NCBI RefSeq assembly: GCF_025370775.1
Contig: NZ_JAMXEX010000001.1
Span: 558,001 to 622,000 of the forward strand
Direction of reading: 5' to 3'
Source of the DNA: Ancylothrix sp. D3o
Lineage (GTDB): Bacteria; Cyanobacteriota; Cyanobacteriia; Cyanobacteriales; Oscillatoriaceae
DNA: 64,000 bases
Of the stretch, positions 52,865 through 61,820 are shown in pieces (the first letter of the stretch is position 1; each line of letters starts with the position of its first letter). The notes beneath the pieces were generated by a model. It had not been told where the DNA came from. It was given only the letters and a program-made list of their open reading frames with translations, and ran no database searches. A program made the translations under genes and the position numbers.

Positions 52865-53265
52865 GGTCAACCTCAAAAATCTAAGCGCGTGAAATCTCGA
52901 ATGTAAAAATTATTGCCACAGGGGCATTTGACGCTTCTCTCGGAGGGAGTCTCACCCCCTCACGGCACTGTCCCGTTTTGTTTGGCTCGATTTGTAAGCA
53001 AGCTATGGAATGGCGTTCCGCCACACATAGCTATCGGCTTGGCAATAAAGGGCCATGTCGTAAGCGTGTGAGCTTTTTCTGAGCGTCAATCTGGACATCT
53101 TATCAAACTTTGGGATCGCTCTTAACTCTCAGGTTGCTTGTGTGGGGATTGGTGGTTGTTTTTAAGTATTTTTCACTTTTATTATATTACAATTGGCTGC
53201 TGGGTATCCCTATCTGCTGCTGGATTTTTTCAATTTTTCAATTGTTAAATTTAAAATCTAAAATC
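52865..53265. other. 401-bp upstream region of psbO
   Basis: Contains a nested palindrome: AGCTATG (53001-53007) with CATAGCT (53026-53032) enclosing TGGCG-ttc-CGCCA (53011-53023). The rest is AT-rich and should hold the psbO promoter. No gene seen. Confidence 0.45.
53001..53032. repeat. Nested palindrome upstream of psbO
   Basis: Outer 7-bp arms AGCTATG/CATAGCT and inner 5-bp arms TGGCG/CGCCA, about 140 bases upstream of the psbO start on the minus strand. It could be a regulator site or a chance cruciform. Confidence 0.5.
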
Positions 53266-54420
53266 CTAGACGGAGGCGGCGGGCAAGCAAATTGTAAAGG
53301 TGCTGCCTTTGCCTTGTTCTGAGTTGACGTCGATGGTGCCTTGATGGACTTCAACGATTTGTCGAGATAAATGCAGCCCTAAACCGCTGCCGGCTCGTGT
53401 GTGGTTGCCTTGACGAAATCTTTCAAAGAGTTTGATTTGTTCTTCGGCGGGAATGCCGATGCCGGTGTCTTGGACACAAAGCTTTACCCAGTTTAAGCTT
53501 TGGTTGCCGTTGCCTTTAGAAAAATCGGTTTTGTTATCTAGGGAGACTGTGATGGCTCCTTGATCGGTGTACTGGATGGCGTTACCAATGAGGTTGGTGA
53601 TCAGTCTTTGCAGTTCGAGCCGGTCGCCCATTACTGTTGTGTTTGGTGGGTTGGGGTCTTCTCTTGGGTTGAGTTCTAAGCTGAGGGATTTCGATTTGGC
53701 TAGGGGGGTGAGTTCTTGTACGACTTCTTTTACGAGTTCGCTTAGGTCTACGGGGAAGAAGTTTAAGTTTTTTCGTCCGGCTTCGTAGCGGTACACTTCC
53801 AGCAGGGTATTTACCATTTTTAATAGGTTTTGGTTGCTGCGGGCCATTGTATGAAGGGCTTCGGAGCATTCGGAGGTGATTTGCCCTAGTGCTCCTTGCT
53901 GGATGAGGTTGAGCATTTGGGCGGCGGCGACGAGGGGGGTGCGGAGATCATGGGTGAGCCTAGAGACAAAATCTTCTCTCTGCTTTACCATTTGGTCGCG
54001 CTCGTCTACGGTGTGTTTGAGTCGCAGCAGGCAGCGGACTCTGGCCAGCAGTTCGTCTAGTTCTACGGGCTTGCGTATGAAATCATCTGCTCCGATGTCT
54101 AATCCTCGCACGAGACTTGATTGGTCGTAGGCGGTGATTAGCAAGATCGGGATAAAGGGTATTTTTCGGTTTTCTCGGATGCGTTTGGTGACTTCGTAGC
54201 CATCCATTCCTGGCATCATTACGTCCAGCAGTACCAAGTCAGGGCGGGCCTGCTCGACGATTTTTAAGGCTTTCATTCCGTTGTCCGCTGTGATGATGTC
54301 ATACCCTTCTTCTTCTAGTATGGTTTGCACCAACAGAACGTTATCAGGTGAGTCATCGACAACCAGAATACAATCATTTTTTGCTAGTGAGCTTCCTGCT
54401 CTCATTGTTGATGCAGTCAC
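53266..54420 (-). CDS. Response-regulator/histidine-kinase hybrid (REC-HisKA-HATPase)
   Basis: 384 residues from GTG 54420; ATG 54405 is an equally good start. The receiver (residues ~17-130) has VVDDSPDN and phospho-acceptor Asp in LVLLDVMMPGMDGYEV; LITAYDQ and FIRKPVELDELL follow. HisKA has SRLTHDLRTPLVAAAQM (His near 157). The HATPase has NLIGNAIQYTDQG, DTGIGIPAEE and GSGLGLHLSRQI. An N-terminal receiver ahead of the kinase means another kinase controls this one. The receiver resembles that of the regulator at 22045. The gene is transcribed away from the rhodanese gene. Confidence 0.92.
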   Translation of the reverse strand: MTASTMRAGSSLAKNDCILVVDDSPDNVLLVQTILEEEGYDIITADNGMKALKIVEQARPDLVLLDVMMPGMDGYEVTKRIRENRKIPFIPILLITAYDQSSLVRGLDIGADDFIRKPVELDELLARVRCLLRLKHTVDERDQMVKQREDFVSRLTHDLRTPLVAAAQMLNLIQQGALGQITSECSEALHTMARSNQNLLKMVNTLLEVYRYEAGRKNLNFFPVDLSELVKEVVQELTPLAKSKSLSLELNPREDPNPPNTTVMGDRLELQRLITNLIGNAIQYTDQGAITVSLDNKTDFSKGNGNQSLNWVKLCVQDTGIGIPAEEQIKLFERFRQGNHTRAGSGLGLHLSRQIVEVHQGTIDVNSEQGKGSTFTICLPAASV

Positions 54421-54635
54421 AGGGGTGGCGTTATATATGTTTTTCTACCGTATCGCTAGAATTTTGCCATTTTGATTGCTTATTAAACTCATTCTTTAGA
54501 GTGATTTCGGATTCTGGCTATTTGCCCTTTGCTTGGCCTTCAGTGGTCAAGGGAATTTGCATATCACAAATTAGGTTTTTTGTCAAGTCCTAAAGATTAG
54601 GTTTTTTGTCACGCTCTAAAGAGGCTGACTCAAAA

Positions 54636-54992
54636 TTAATAGCGTTCGATGTCTGCATCGACTCTTAGTGAGTAGGCGTCGATGCCTCCGGCAATGTTTT
54701 TGACGTTGGTAAAGCCTTGTTGGGTTAGCCATTGGCACATCTGGGCTGAGCGCACGCCGTGATGGCACAAGACTAGGGTTTCTGTCTGGGGGTCAAGTTC
54801 GGTTTGAATTGTGTTTGACCATTGGACAAATTGACTCAAGGGCAGGTTTTGAAAGCCTTGCAGTTGAGCGATGGCTAGCTCTGTTGGTTCTCGGACATCA
54901 ATGAGTTGTAGGGGTTCGCTGGGGCCGTTTTTGAGGCGTTCTGCTAGTTCTTCAACGCTGATCTGGGCTATTGTTTGGGGATTTGATGGCAT
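54636..54992 (-). CDS. Rhodanese-like domain protein
   Basis: 118 residues, single rhodanese domain: LQLIDVREPTELAIAQL, active-site loop LVLCHHGVRSAQM with the catalytic Cys, and a GFTNVKNIAGGIDAY end. Sulfur transfer or redox role; partner unknown. Starts at ATG 54992. It stands alone. Confidence 0.9.
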   Translation of the reverse strand: MPSNPQTIAQISVEELAERLKNGPSEPLQLIDVREPTELAIAQLQGFQNLPLSQFVQWSNTIQTELDPQTETLVLCHHGVRSAQMCQWLTQQGFTNVKNIAGGIDAYSLRVDADIERY

Positions 54993-55133
54993 AAAGACCC
55001 TGACTCGATGGCTGAGTGAGCGATAGTAACAATTAATTATTTTATGCCGGTTTGCTCAATTCTCAGCGGATTGGGTCGGGTCGTTTTTTCAATTTTTTCT
55101 TAGTAAAACTGTTAGCTCTGACTTTATTTGGGG

Positions 55134-55364
55134 TTAAATAACGTTAGCAGTAGTAGCTAATCTGCTGGCAGTTAAAGGTTGTTTGTGGGTCGGTGGATTG
55201 TAAATATCGATGAGGCGTTCTAGCTGCTGAACTCGTTCGCGTCGGTTGGTAACTACAGATGTGAAATCCGGCATTTCTTGCCAGCAATGTGAGCAAAACC
55301 AGTAGATGCCTTTATGACGGGCGTGGCGCAAAAGTTGATTGGAGCAGCAAGGGCAAGTATTCAT
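55134..55364 (-). CDS. Small zinc-ribbon protein
   Basis: 76 residues. Two CxxC knuckles, MNTCPCCSNQLL and WFCSHCWQEM, about 20 residues apart form a C4 zinc ribbon. The remainder is a helical, Arg-rich tail (TNRRERVQQLERLIDIY). Possible nucleic-acid or protein binding; I know it only as a conserved cyanobacterial hypothetical. Confidence 0.7.
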   Translation of the reverse strand: MNTCPCCSNQLLRHARHKGIYWFCSHCWQEMPDFTSVVTNRRERVQQLERLIDIYNPPTHKQPLTASRLATTANVI

Positions 55365-55466
55365 GGTAGTTTCCGTCAGGTTATTAATAAGTTGGTAATT
55401 TTTGAGGGTATTGACTAAATTTTGAGCGTCAATGGTAGCGAAATTTACAATAATTGTTGAAGGTTT

Positions 55467-55691
55467 TTAAATGAAAAACTTTGTTTCTCTTAAGTAAATT
55501 TTATCGAGGCGCATGAGAAGGACAACTATTACTAATTTAACCGGCCAGGGAGCGAGACTAAATCCCCAGAAAAAACTCAAGACGGCAGTTAAAGCAGTGA
55601 CGGTGGAGGCTATGTCTTTGGAGGTACGCCTGAACATTTTGATAGCTAGGAACGTGATTAACAGTAATACTAGGTAAAGCGAGGACAGCAT
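55467..55691 (-). CDS. Small membrane protein, 74 residues
   Basis: Two membrane spans, SSLYLVLLLITFLAIKMF and ALTAVLSFFWGFSLAP, then VKLVIVVLLMRL. Starts at ATG 55691 and ends with a short basic tail. No known family. Upstream of it is a long non-coding gap; downstream, the zinc-ribbon gene on the same strand. Confidence 0.6.
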   Translation of the reverse strand: MLSSLYLVLLLITFLAIKMFRRTSKDIASTVTALTAVLSFFWGFSLAPWPVKLVIVVLLMRLDKIYLRETKFFI

Positions 55692-56457
55692 CTTTGCCTC
55701 CCTTGCAAGTTTTTTAAGGTGGTGTGAACCGCTGTAATTTTTACTTTATAACTAAAGTGTGAAGATCCTGTGAAGTTGGAGATTTTTTTTAAAATTAAAT
55801 CTGTGTTGATTGCTACAAACAACCGGACGGCGCTTTAGTTGTCTATGGGGCTTTTTGAAGGCTTGCTCACCACTTGTGCAACACCAAGGCTGTTAAATGC
55901 AATTTGCTTTTGCCGGTGTTGATCCCTGTAGCCTAGATTACGATTTTTTACGGAATGTTAAAGAAATTGTTTATAGAAACCATTGCCAAATCTTGTAATT
56001 TTGGGGCTGACTGCTCTTTGAATTTCTTAATTTTTTTAGATCAGTTACTTTCGCTACAAATTGGAAGGTATGAAGAGCTATTAAAGGTAGACATTGGCAA
56101 TACTTCTTCACAATTGTAGGAGTATGTCAACGCCTTGGCTTGTTATAACTTTTTAATTAAACCGGCAGTGGAAGAGAATTTGTTACATTTTTTGTAGCCT
56201 GGGCGGAAGAGGAAAGTTACCTCAACAATCGTGGTAAGACTATCAATTGCTTTTCCAATAAAGTATCAGTTCGGTTGATTGTTTAGATGTCTAAAGAAAT
56301 CAGGGAAAAAGGCACAAAGGAAGGAGAAAGTAAGATAAAACGATTCGGCTTTGTGTCTTTTGGTAGAGTTCTATATTAATAGGTGTAAATTTCAGAAGTA
56401 GAGGAAGGCCGGCGGTTTAGATCAGGAAAAGAGGAAATACAAGGGGCTGACTGAGTG
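55692..56457. other. Long intergenic region upstream of the TCAC array
   Basis: About 770 bases with no gene I can support. A 30-codon ORF (56287-56379, starts MSKEIREKGTKEGESKIKRF) has a weak Lys-rich coding look but no family. AT-rich; no tRNA, no repeat array. Confidence 0.4.
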
Positions 56458-56562
56458 TGTGACAGCCATCACGCCATTGCCAGGAGGCTGTCACGTCACC
56501 GGCAGAGTTTTCATCACCCAAAGCGGTTAAAAATATCACGAGTGAGCAAGGAATGCCATCAC
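56458..56562 (+). promoter_or_regulatory. CRP-like site plus five TCAC boxes at 22-23-bp spacing
   Basis: TCAC occurs at 56469, 56491, 56514, 56536 and 56559 (steps 22, 23, 22, 23). The distal box completes TGTGA-N6-TCACG (56458-56473), nearly the CRP consensus TGTGA-N6-TCACA. The first two boxes also lie in a hairpin GTGACAGCC (56459-56467) / GGCTGTCAC (56486-56494). From the last box to the ATG is 58 bases, as at 3523. TATAAA at 56590-56595 is a plausible -10 that places the last box at about -41.5. Confidence 0.65.
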
Positions 56563-56616
56563 ACAAGCTTTGAGGAAAAGCAGAGATATTATAAATATCG
56601 AATTCAGGAAAACGTT

Positions 56617-56826
56617 ATGCCGCTTTTACTTCCTTCTGCTGTTTCTGAACTGTTTGCCGAAGTGACGACCTCTGGCCGTGTTACCATTGCTGACCGTTAT
56701 GGTTTAATGGCAGCCCTTTTAGATGAATCTTTGGATGACGAGGCGAGATACTCTATCGACCGGCTTCTGCGGGCTGTATGTCGGGGAAGAGTGCAAATTG
56801 TCAATGAATTATCGGCTGTGATCTAG
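56617..56826 (+). CDS. Small conserved cyanobacterial protein, copy 2 (paralogue of 3581)
   Basis: 69 residues beginning MPLLLPSAVSELF, then TIADRYGLMAALLDES and SIDRLLRAVCRGRVQIVNE. Aligned with the 71-residue copy at 3581 it keeps length and pattern (ADRYGL-x-AAL-x-DES; DR-x-LR; RGR). ATG 56617 follows AGGA and is the point where leader similarity ends. The open frame extends 54 codons further upstream, but there it crosses the TCAC boxes and is not protein-like. Function unknown. Confidence 0.85.
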   Translation: MPLLLPSAVSELFAEVTTSGRVTIADRYGLMAALLDESLDDEARYSIDRLLRAVCRGRVQIVNELSAVI

Positions 56827-56929
56827 GAATGAGGGGCGGCGAGTGCCAGAAGCGAGCATAAAAGCTCACCTTTTCCAGCCGTTGGGTTGAAAAAAGTTTA
56901 AAAAATCTGTTGTTTAATTGAGTATTCTT

Positions 56930-57826
56930 TTATTTGCCGGTTGTGACTCCCAACATCCCAGCATAGGGAGATTGATGAAGATAACTTTTTCCTACTGAGC
57001 CAAAAATTTCTAATTTATTTGATATAATTTCTTGCATCGCTGTTGTTGCGCTTTTCATTACTTTTAACAAATCCGGTGATTTTTGGGGATTGAAACTTTC
57101 TTTAAGCGCTTCCACATAAGCTTTTCGCACTTCAGTATTTACATTAAATTTAGAAACTCCTAATTGAATTGACCGGCTTATCATGTGTTCTGGCAAGCCG
57201 GATGCGCCGTGTAAAACAAGGGGAACATCAATTAATTTACGAATTTTTGCAAGGCGATCAAAATCTAAACGTGGTTCGCTTTTATATTCACCATGTACAT
57301 TGCCAATAGTCACAGCTAAAGCATCGACTTTTGTTTGGCGTACAAATTCTACGGCTTGATCTGGATCTGTCATTTTGGCTTCTTTTTCTTCAACGGATAA
57401 TTCATCTTCGGTGCCGCTGATTCTGCCAATTTCTGCTTCTACAATTGCTCCTTTACTGTGGGCGAGTTTGGTCATTTCGCGGGTAAAAATGAGGTTTTGT
57501 TCGTAGGGTAAATGAGAGCCATCGGCCATAATTGAAGGCATACCGGCTTCTAAGGCTGCACGAATATCTTTTTCGGAGTTGCTGTGATCTAAATGTACGG
57601 ACATGGGGACTTTGGCGGTGCGTGCGGCTTCCAAACAAAGGGCAATTAAGGCTGAGCCTCCATGCGCTAAGGAACTGGGGTGAATTTGCAACATGGCTGG
57701 ACTTTGTAGGGCTTCGGCTGCATCAATGACGGCTTGGACGCCTTCGAGATTGTACACATTAAAGGCGCCAATGGCATAAAGATTACGCCGTGCTGTTTCT
57801 AAAAGTTCGCCGGTGGAGGTTAGCAT
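56930..57826 (-). CDS. Class II ketose-bisphosphate aldolase family protein
   Basis: 298 residues, zinc-dependent TIM barrel. AIGAFNVYNLEGVQA start, PMSVHLDHSNSEKDIRAA (zinc His and Asp), GNVHGEYKSEPRLDFD, VPLVLHGASGLPEHMI (zinc His), KFNVNTEVRKAY end. Shorter than the ~359-residue Calvin-cycle FbaA and nearer the GatY/KbaY tagatose-bisphosphate aldolase group, so fructose-1,6- or tagatose-1,6-bisphosphate (or a related ketose phosphate) may be the substrate. Alone, no sugar-uptake or kinase neighbours. Confidence 0.85.
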   Translation of the reverse strand: MLTSTGELLETARRNLYAIGAFNVYNLEGVQAVIDAAEALQSPAMLQIHPSSLAHGGSALIALCLEAARTAKVPMSVHLDHSNSEKDIRAALEAGMPSIMADGSHLPYEQNLIFTREMTKLAHSKGAIVEAEIGRISGTEDELSVEEKEAKMTDPDQAVEFVRQTKVDALAVTIGNVHGEYKSEPRLDFDRLAKIRKLIDVPLVLHGASGLPEHMISRSIQLGVSKFNVNTEVRKAYVEALKESFNPQKSPDLLKVMKSATTAMQEIISNKLEIFGSVGKSYLHQSPYAGMLGVTTGK

Positions 57827-58051
57827 AAGGGGGGGGTTTTATCAGAGGGATTTGTTTAAAAATTGTACGTTAGATTGATGCTGTTTTTTGTGAAGAATAA
57901 CTTTTCCCTTCTATAGCTGGTTTGGGGAGGGGAGAGAAGAATTTATCTCCCCCTCCCAGGTGAAAAGAGAGAAGACTGGCAAACAAATCTTACTCGCTTT
58001 TCTTGTGCTTTTAAGGGGGGTGGGGAGTTAGGTTTTTAAGGCGGTGGGAAA

Positions 58052-61000
58052 CTATCCCAGAGAGCTTAAAACGGCTTGAGTGAGCTTTTGATTTTCGCTA
58101 TCGCCACCGGCTCCAAAAAGTTGAGCAGCTTTTTGTAAATCTTCTTTTGCTGATTGTCGGTTGTTGGCTTCTATCCAAACATAAGCGCGATAATAATAGA
58201 CCATTGGGTAGTCTGGATTGAGACGAAGGGCATTATTAAAGTCTTCCAGTGCGTCGTGATCTTGATCAATGGCACAAGCAGCCATTGCGCGATTAAAATA
58301 GGTCACAGAATCATCAGGATTTATCCGCAAAGCTTGGGTGTAATCTTCGATGGCTTGGGAAAAATTGCCTAATTCATATTGTGATAATCCTCGGTTGTTG
58401 TAGGCGACTGCATCTTGGGGGCTGAATTGTAAGGCTTGGTTGTAATTTTCGACTGCATTTTGATAGTCACCGGCCAAACGATAGGCTTCTGCGAGGTGAA
58501 AATAACAGTCTGCATCTTGGGGGAGAAAACGCAAGACGGCGCTGAAATCTTGAATACTGCCTTGATAGTCTCCGATTTGTAAGCTGGCAAATCCTCGGTT
58601 AAAATAATAGGTTGGTTCGTCTGGATCGATTCGCAAGGCTTGGGTATAATCTTGGACGGCGGCGGCGGCGTTGCCGGTATTATAAAATGCTACGCCGCGA
58701 TCATTATAAACATTGGCGTTTTCAGTGTCTATTTGTAGGGATTGGCTGTAGTCAGAAATCGCTCCTTGATAGTCTTTGATATAAAGCCGTTCTGCTCCGC
58801 GTTTGCGATAAATTTCAGCATTGCTGGGGGTAAGTGTCGGCTCATTAAAGCGCTCGATTAATCCTTGAACAATGCGAGGATCTTTGGTGATGACGGCAAC
58901 TTCTCTTTCTGGGAAATTGATATCACTGGCGAGAAAGTTTTGGGTGGTTATGGTGGCTTCGATGCCATCTCGGAGAATATAATTTTCGTGGGTTCCGAGG
59001 ATTTTGAATTGCAGTTGATTGGGGTATTTTTTGTGCAGTTGTTCTAGGGAGTTGAAGGCGTTGTATAAAGCTGTTTTGAGATGGGGAGGGGAGTTGCGGC
59101 GCAGACGACGGGGAAGTTCACCGGCTTCTATATCTTGAAGGTTTCCCCAGCCAAGATCAATTTTTCCGTTGCGCTGTAAAAAGGCTTCAAATTTAGTGAG
59201 TAACTTGCTATCAATGCCGGTTTGATTTAACCAAGGGCTGACTAAAATTAGCTTTTCTTGGGCGTTTTCTAGGGCTTCGTCTAGGACGGCGCGAATGTTT
59301 GGCCGGTCAAAGATTAATTTAACTTCTTCGGATAAGATGGCTTCCAAAATTTGGTTAATTTGTCCAAATTGGTTTTCTACTTTTTCGTTGACAATTAGCT
59401 CAATTTCTGCTTTGTCGGCGAGGGTCTGAATGCTTTTTTGCAGGTTGGTTAGTGTGGTTTCTAAGGTTTGAATTTTGGCTTGTTGTTGGGGATTTTCAAC
59501 TTGTTGGGAAACACCGGCCAGATTTGTTTCTAAAGTGCTGTATTGTTCTCTTAATTGGGCGAGATTTTCTTGCAAAGGTGTGATTTCTTGGCTGTGAAAT
59601 TCGCTTAGTTGACCTTCGGTTTGGGCTTTGGCTTCGGCGATGGTTTGGGCGATGTTTTCTAAAATTTGTTCGACGCCGGTAAAGTCTACATTTTCGGGAA
59701 GTGGCAAGTTATCAAAGCGCTGATTTACGGCTCCAATGGCTGCTCTTAAATCTTCAATTTGGTTGATGGTTTCCGGCATTAATTGATTGTTGCGGTTGAC
59801 TTGGTTTTTGAGTTCTTCTAGCTCATTATTGAGTTGTGATACTCTGTGGACTACATCGGAAACTGTTTCTCCTAAGCTGGTTGTTTCGGCAACTCGTTCT
59901 GCTATGTTGGCTAAGACGTCTTCAACGCCGGTGATATCGACAGGTTCAGGGATGGGTAATTGATCAACGCGGCGGTTGAGTTGGTTGAGATCATTTCGTA
60001 GTAAATTAATCTGCTCAGTTGCCGGTGCGATGAATGTTTCTCGTGGAGTTTGTTCTCCAATTTGTGTGATTAATGTTTCGACTTCTCCGCGTAGTTGAGC
60101 GATGGCTGCGTTAATAGGAGCCACGTTTTGCATGAGATTTTGGTGGGTGGCTTCTGCAAGGGATAAAAACTCGTTTCGATCCACTGCATTTCGTTCGCGT
60201 TGTTCCCATTCTGCTAAGGTATTTTTTAATTCTTGCAGTTGAGTTTCCAAAAATTCGTAGGGAGTATCTGTGGTTGGATTTGCTGCCGCTGGGGTAAGAT
60301 TTATTTGCGGAATGCGGGTTTCTAATTCGTTGACTTTGCCGCTGTATTGTTCGAGCAGTTGGTGGGCGGCTTCTGCGAGGGATAAAAATTCTTGTCGTGT
60401 GACGGTGTTTTTCTCACGATCTTGTATTTCTGTGAGGCTTTCGTTGATTTCTTGGAGGTGGGTTTCTAAATAACTGTAGTCGATGGTTTGTCCGGGGATA
60501 ATGGGGGTAATTGCTGTTGTACTTTCCAGGGGAATTCGTGTTTCTAGTTCGCTGACTTTGGCGTTGTATTGTTCGATTAGTTGGTGAGCGGCTGCTGCGA
60601 GGGATAAGAATTCTTCTCTCGTTACGGTGTTGTTTTCGCGTTGTTGCAGTTCGCCGAGGGTTTGGTGGATTTCTTGGAGGTGGTTTTCTAAATAGCTGTA
60701 ATTTGAGATTTGTTCGGTTTCGTTTTGAGCGTTTAGGGTTTCTACTCCTGTAAAGTCAGCGGTTTGTAAATCTATGCGCCGGTTGAGGATATCTAAGGCG
60801 GCTCTAATTTCTTCGAGTTGTTGTGAGGTTGCTGTGGAGAAGGTTTCGCCGCTACTGCGGTTTACTTCGTTGCTAATTTCTTCTAGTTGGTTTCTGAGTT
60901 GGGCGACTGCATCGGTAACGGGTGTTACGGTTTGCTCTAATATTTTGGTAGCTTCTACTAAGGAGAGGAAATCTTGTTTGGGGACGCTATTTTCTGCGTC

Positions 61001-61636
61001 TTGTTGTACTTCTTGCAGAGCGTTTCTGAGTTGTTGAAGTTGTTGTGCTAAGTCTGGGATGAGACTTTGGTTGTCTATTTCCGTGAGGGTGCTGCTGGGT
61101 TGGTTGCTTATGGCGGTTTGAAGTTGGCTGAGTTCGCTTTGCAGTTGAGCTAGTCCGAGGGTGGCTTGGCTGAGGCTGGTTTCTAGTTGTTGGACTGTGG
61201 AGGCCGGTGCGGCGTTTTCGAGACGGCTGTTTAAGTCGGCGATGGTTTGTTGCAAACTGGTGTAGAGATGTTCTGGCAGAACGTCTGTACCTGTAGAAGT
61301 GGTGCCGGTGGTGTTTTCAGCGTTTTCTAGGCGTTGTAATTCGGCTTGTAGGGCTTTTCTGATGCCCTGGAGGTCTTGCTGGGTGGGTAGTTGCCGCACG
61401 GAGGCGCGTAGGGATTCGATTTCGTCTGTGAGTTGCCGGTTTATTAAGACGGGTTCACCATTGGCGGGGGGTGTCATTTCTTCTAGGCGGCGCCGGGAGG
61501 CCAAATTCAGCAACAGGGATGCGGAGACGGGTGCGGCTGCTAGGCCCACTTGTTGGTACACTACGGCGAGGGCTGTTCCGACGACTGAACCGGCCAGAGA
61601 TACATATTCTGCAATTTCTAGTAGGGCGTTTCTCAT
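58052..61636 (-). CDS. Coiled-coil, PLD-like and TPR fusion protein
   Basis: 1194 residues. A short hydrophobic N-terminal segment (VSLAGSVVGTALAVVYQQVGLAAAP). Residues ~75-780 are almost wholly coiled coil with internal 60-90-residue near-repeats (EFLSLAEAAHQLLEQY, LETRIP, LQEI.ESL.EIQ). Next is a PLD-like domain (~790-930): KLILVSPWLNQTGID, THENYILRDG and TTQNFLAS; the HxK motif is reduced to HEN, so hydrolysis is doubtful. From ~945 about seven TPRs (YNDRGVAFYNTGN, YYFNRGFASLQIGDY). Likely a membrane-bound scaffold; partner unknown. Confidence 0.85.
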   Translation of the reverse strand: MRNALLEIAEYVSLAGSVVGTALAVVYQQVGLAAAPVSASLLLNLASRRRLEEMTPPANGEPVLINRQLTDEIESLRASVRQLPTQQDLQGIRKALQAELQRLENAENTTGTTSTGTDVLPEHLYTSLQQTIADLNSRLENAAPASTVQQLETSLSQATLGLAQLQSELSQLQTAISNQPSSTLTEIDNQSLIPDLAQQLQQLRNALQEVQQDAENSVPKQDFLSLVEATKILEQTVTPVTDAVAQLRNQLEEISNEVNRSSGETFSTATSQQLEEIRAALDILNRRIDLQTADFTGVETLNAQNETEQISNYSYLENHLQEIHQTLGELQQRENNTVTREEFLSLAAAAHQLIEQYNAKVSELETRIPLESTTAITPIIPGQTIDYSYLETHLQEINESLTEIQDREKNTVTRQEFLSLAEAAHQLLEQYSGKVNELETRIPQINLTPAAANPTTDTPYEFLETQLQELKNTLAEWEQRERNAVDRNEFLSLAEATHQNLMQNVAPINAAIAQLRGEVETLITQIGEQTPRETFIAPATEQINLLRNDLNQLNRRVDQLPIPEPVDITGVEDVLANIAERVAETTSLGETVSDVVHRVSQLNNELEELKNQVNRNNQLMPETINQIEDLRAAIGAVNQRFDNLPLPENVDFTGVEQILENIAQTIAEAKAQTEGQLSEFHSQEITPLQENLAQLREQYSTLETNLAGVSQQVENPQQQAKIQTLETTLTNLQKSIQTLADKAEIELIVNEKVENQFGQINQILEAILSEEVKLIFDRPNIRAVLDEALENAQEKLILVSPWLNQTGIDSKLLTKFEAFLQRNGKIDLGWGNLQDIEAGELPRRLRRNSPPHLKTALYNAFNSLEQLHKKYPNQLQFKILGTHENYILRDGIEATITTQNFLASDINFPEREVAVITKDPRIVQGLIERFNEPTLTPSNAEIYRKRGAERLYIKDYQGAISDYSQSLQIDTENANVYNDRGVAFYNTGNAAAAVQDYTQALRIDPDEPTYYFNRGFASLQIGDYQGSIQDFSAVLRFLPQDADCYFHLAEAYRLAGDYQNAVENYNQALQFSPQDAVAYNNRGLSQYELGNFSQAIEDYTQALRINPDDSVTYFNRAMAACAIDQDHDALEDFNNALRLNPDYPMVYYYRAYVWIEANNRQSAKEDLQKAAQLFGAGGDSENQKLTQAVLSSLG

Positions 61637-61820
61637 ATTTTCTCCATTTTTATGCTCACCACCACATTTTGCCAGAAGGAAGGCGGCATGGGGAGATGGC
61701 GCAAGGAGGAGTTGAGCCCCCCAAGTTGGGCAACCATAAAATAATTTCCCCTACAAAGAGGGGGAAACCACTGGGGGATTGTTCCTACAAGAGTTTTTTT
61801 TGCAAATATTTAAAATTGTT

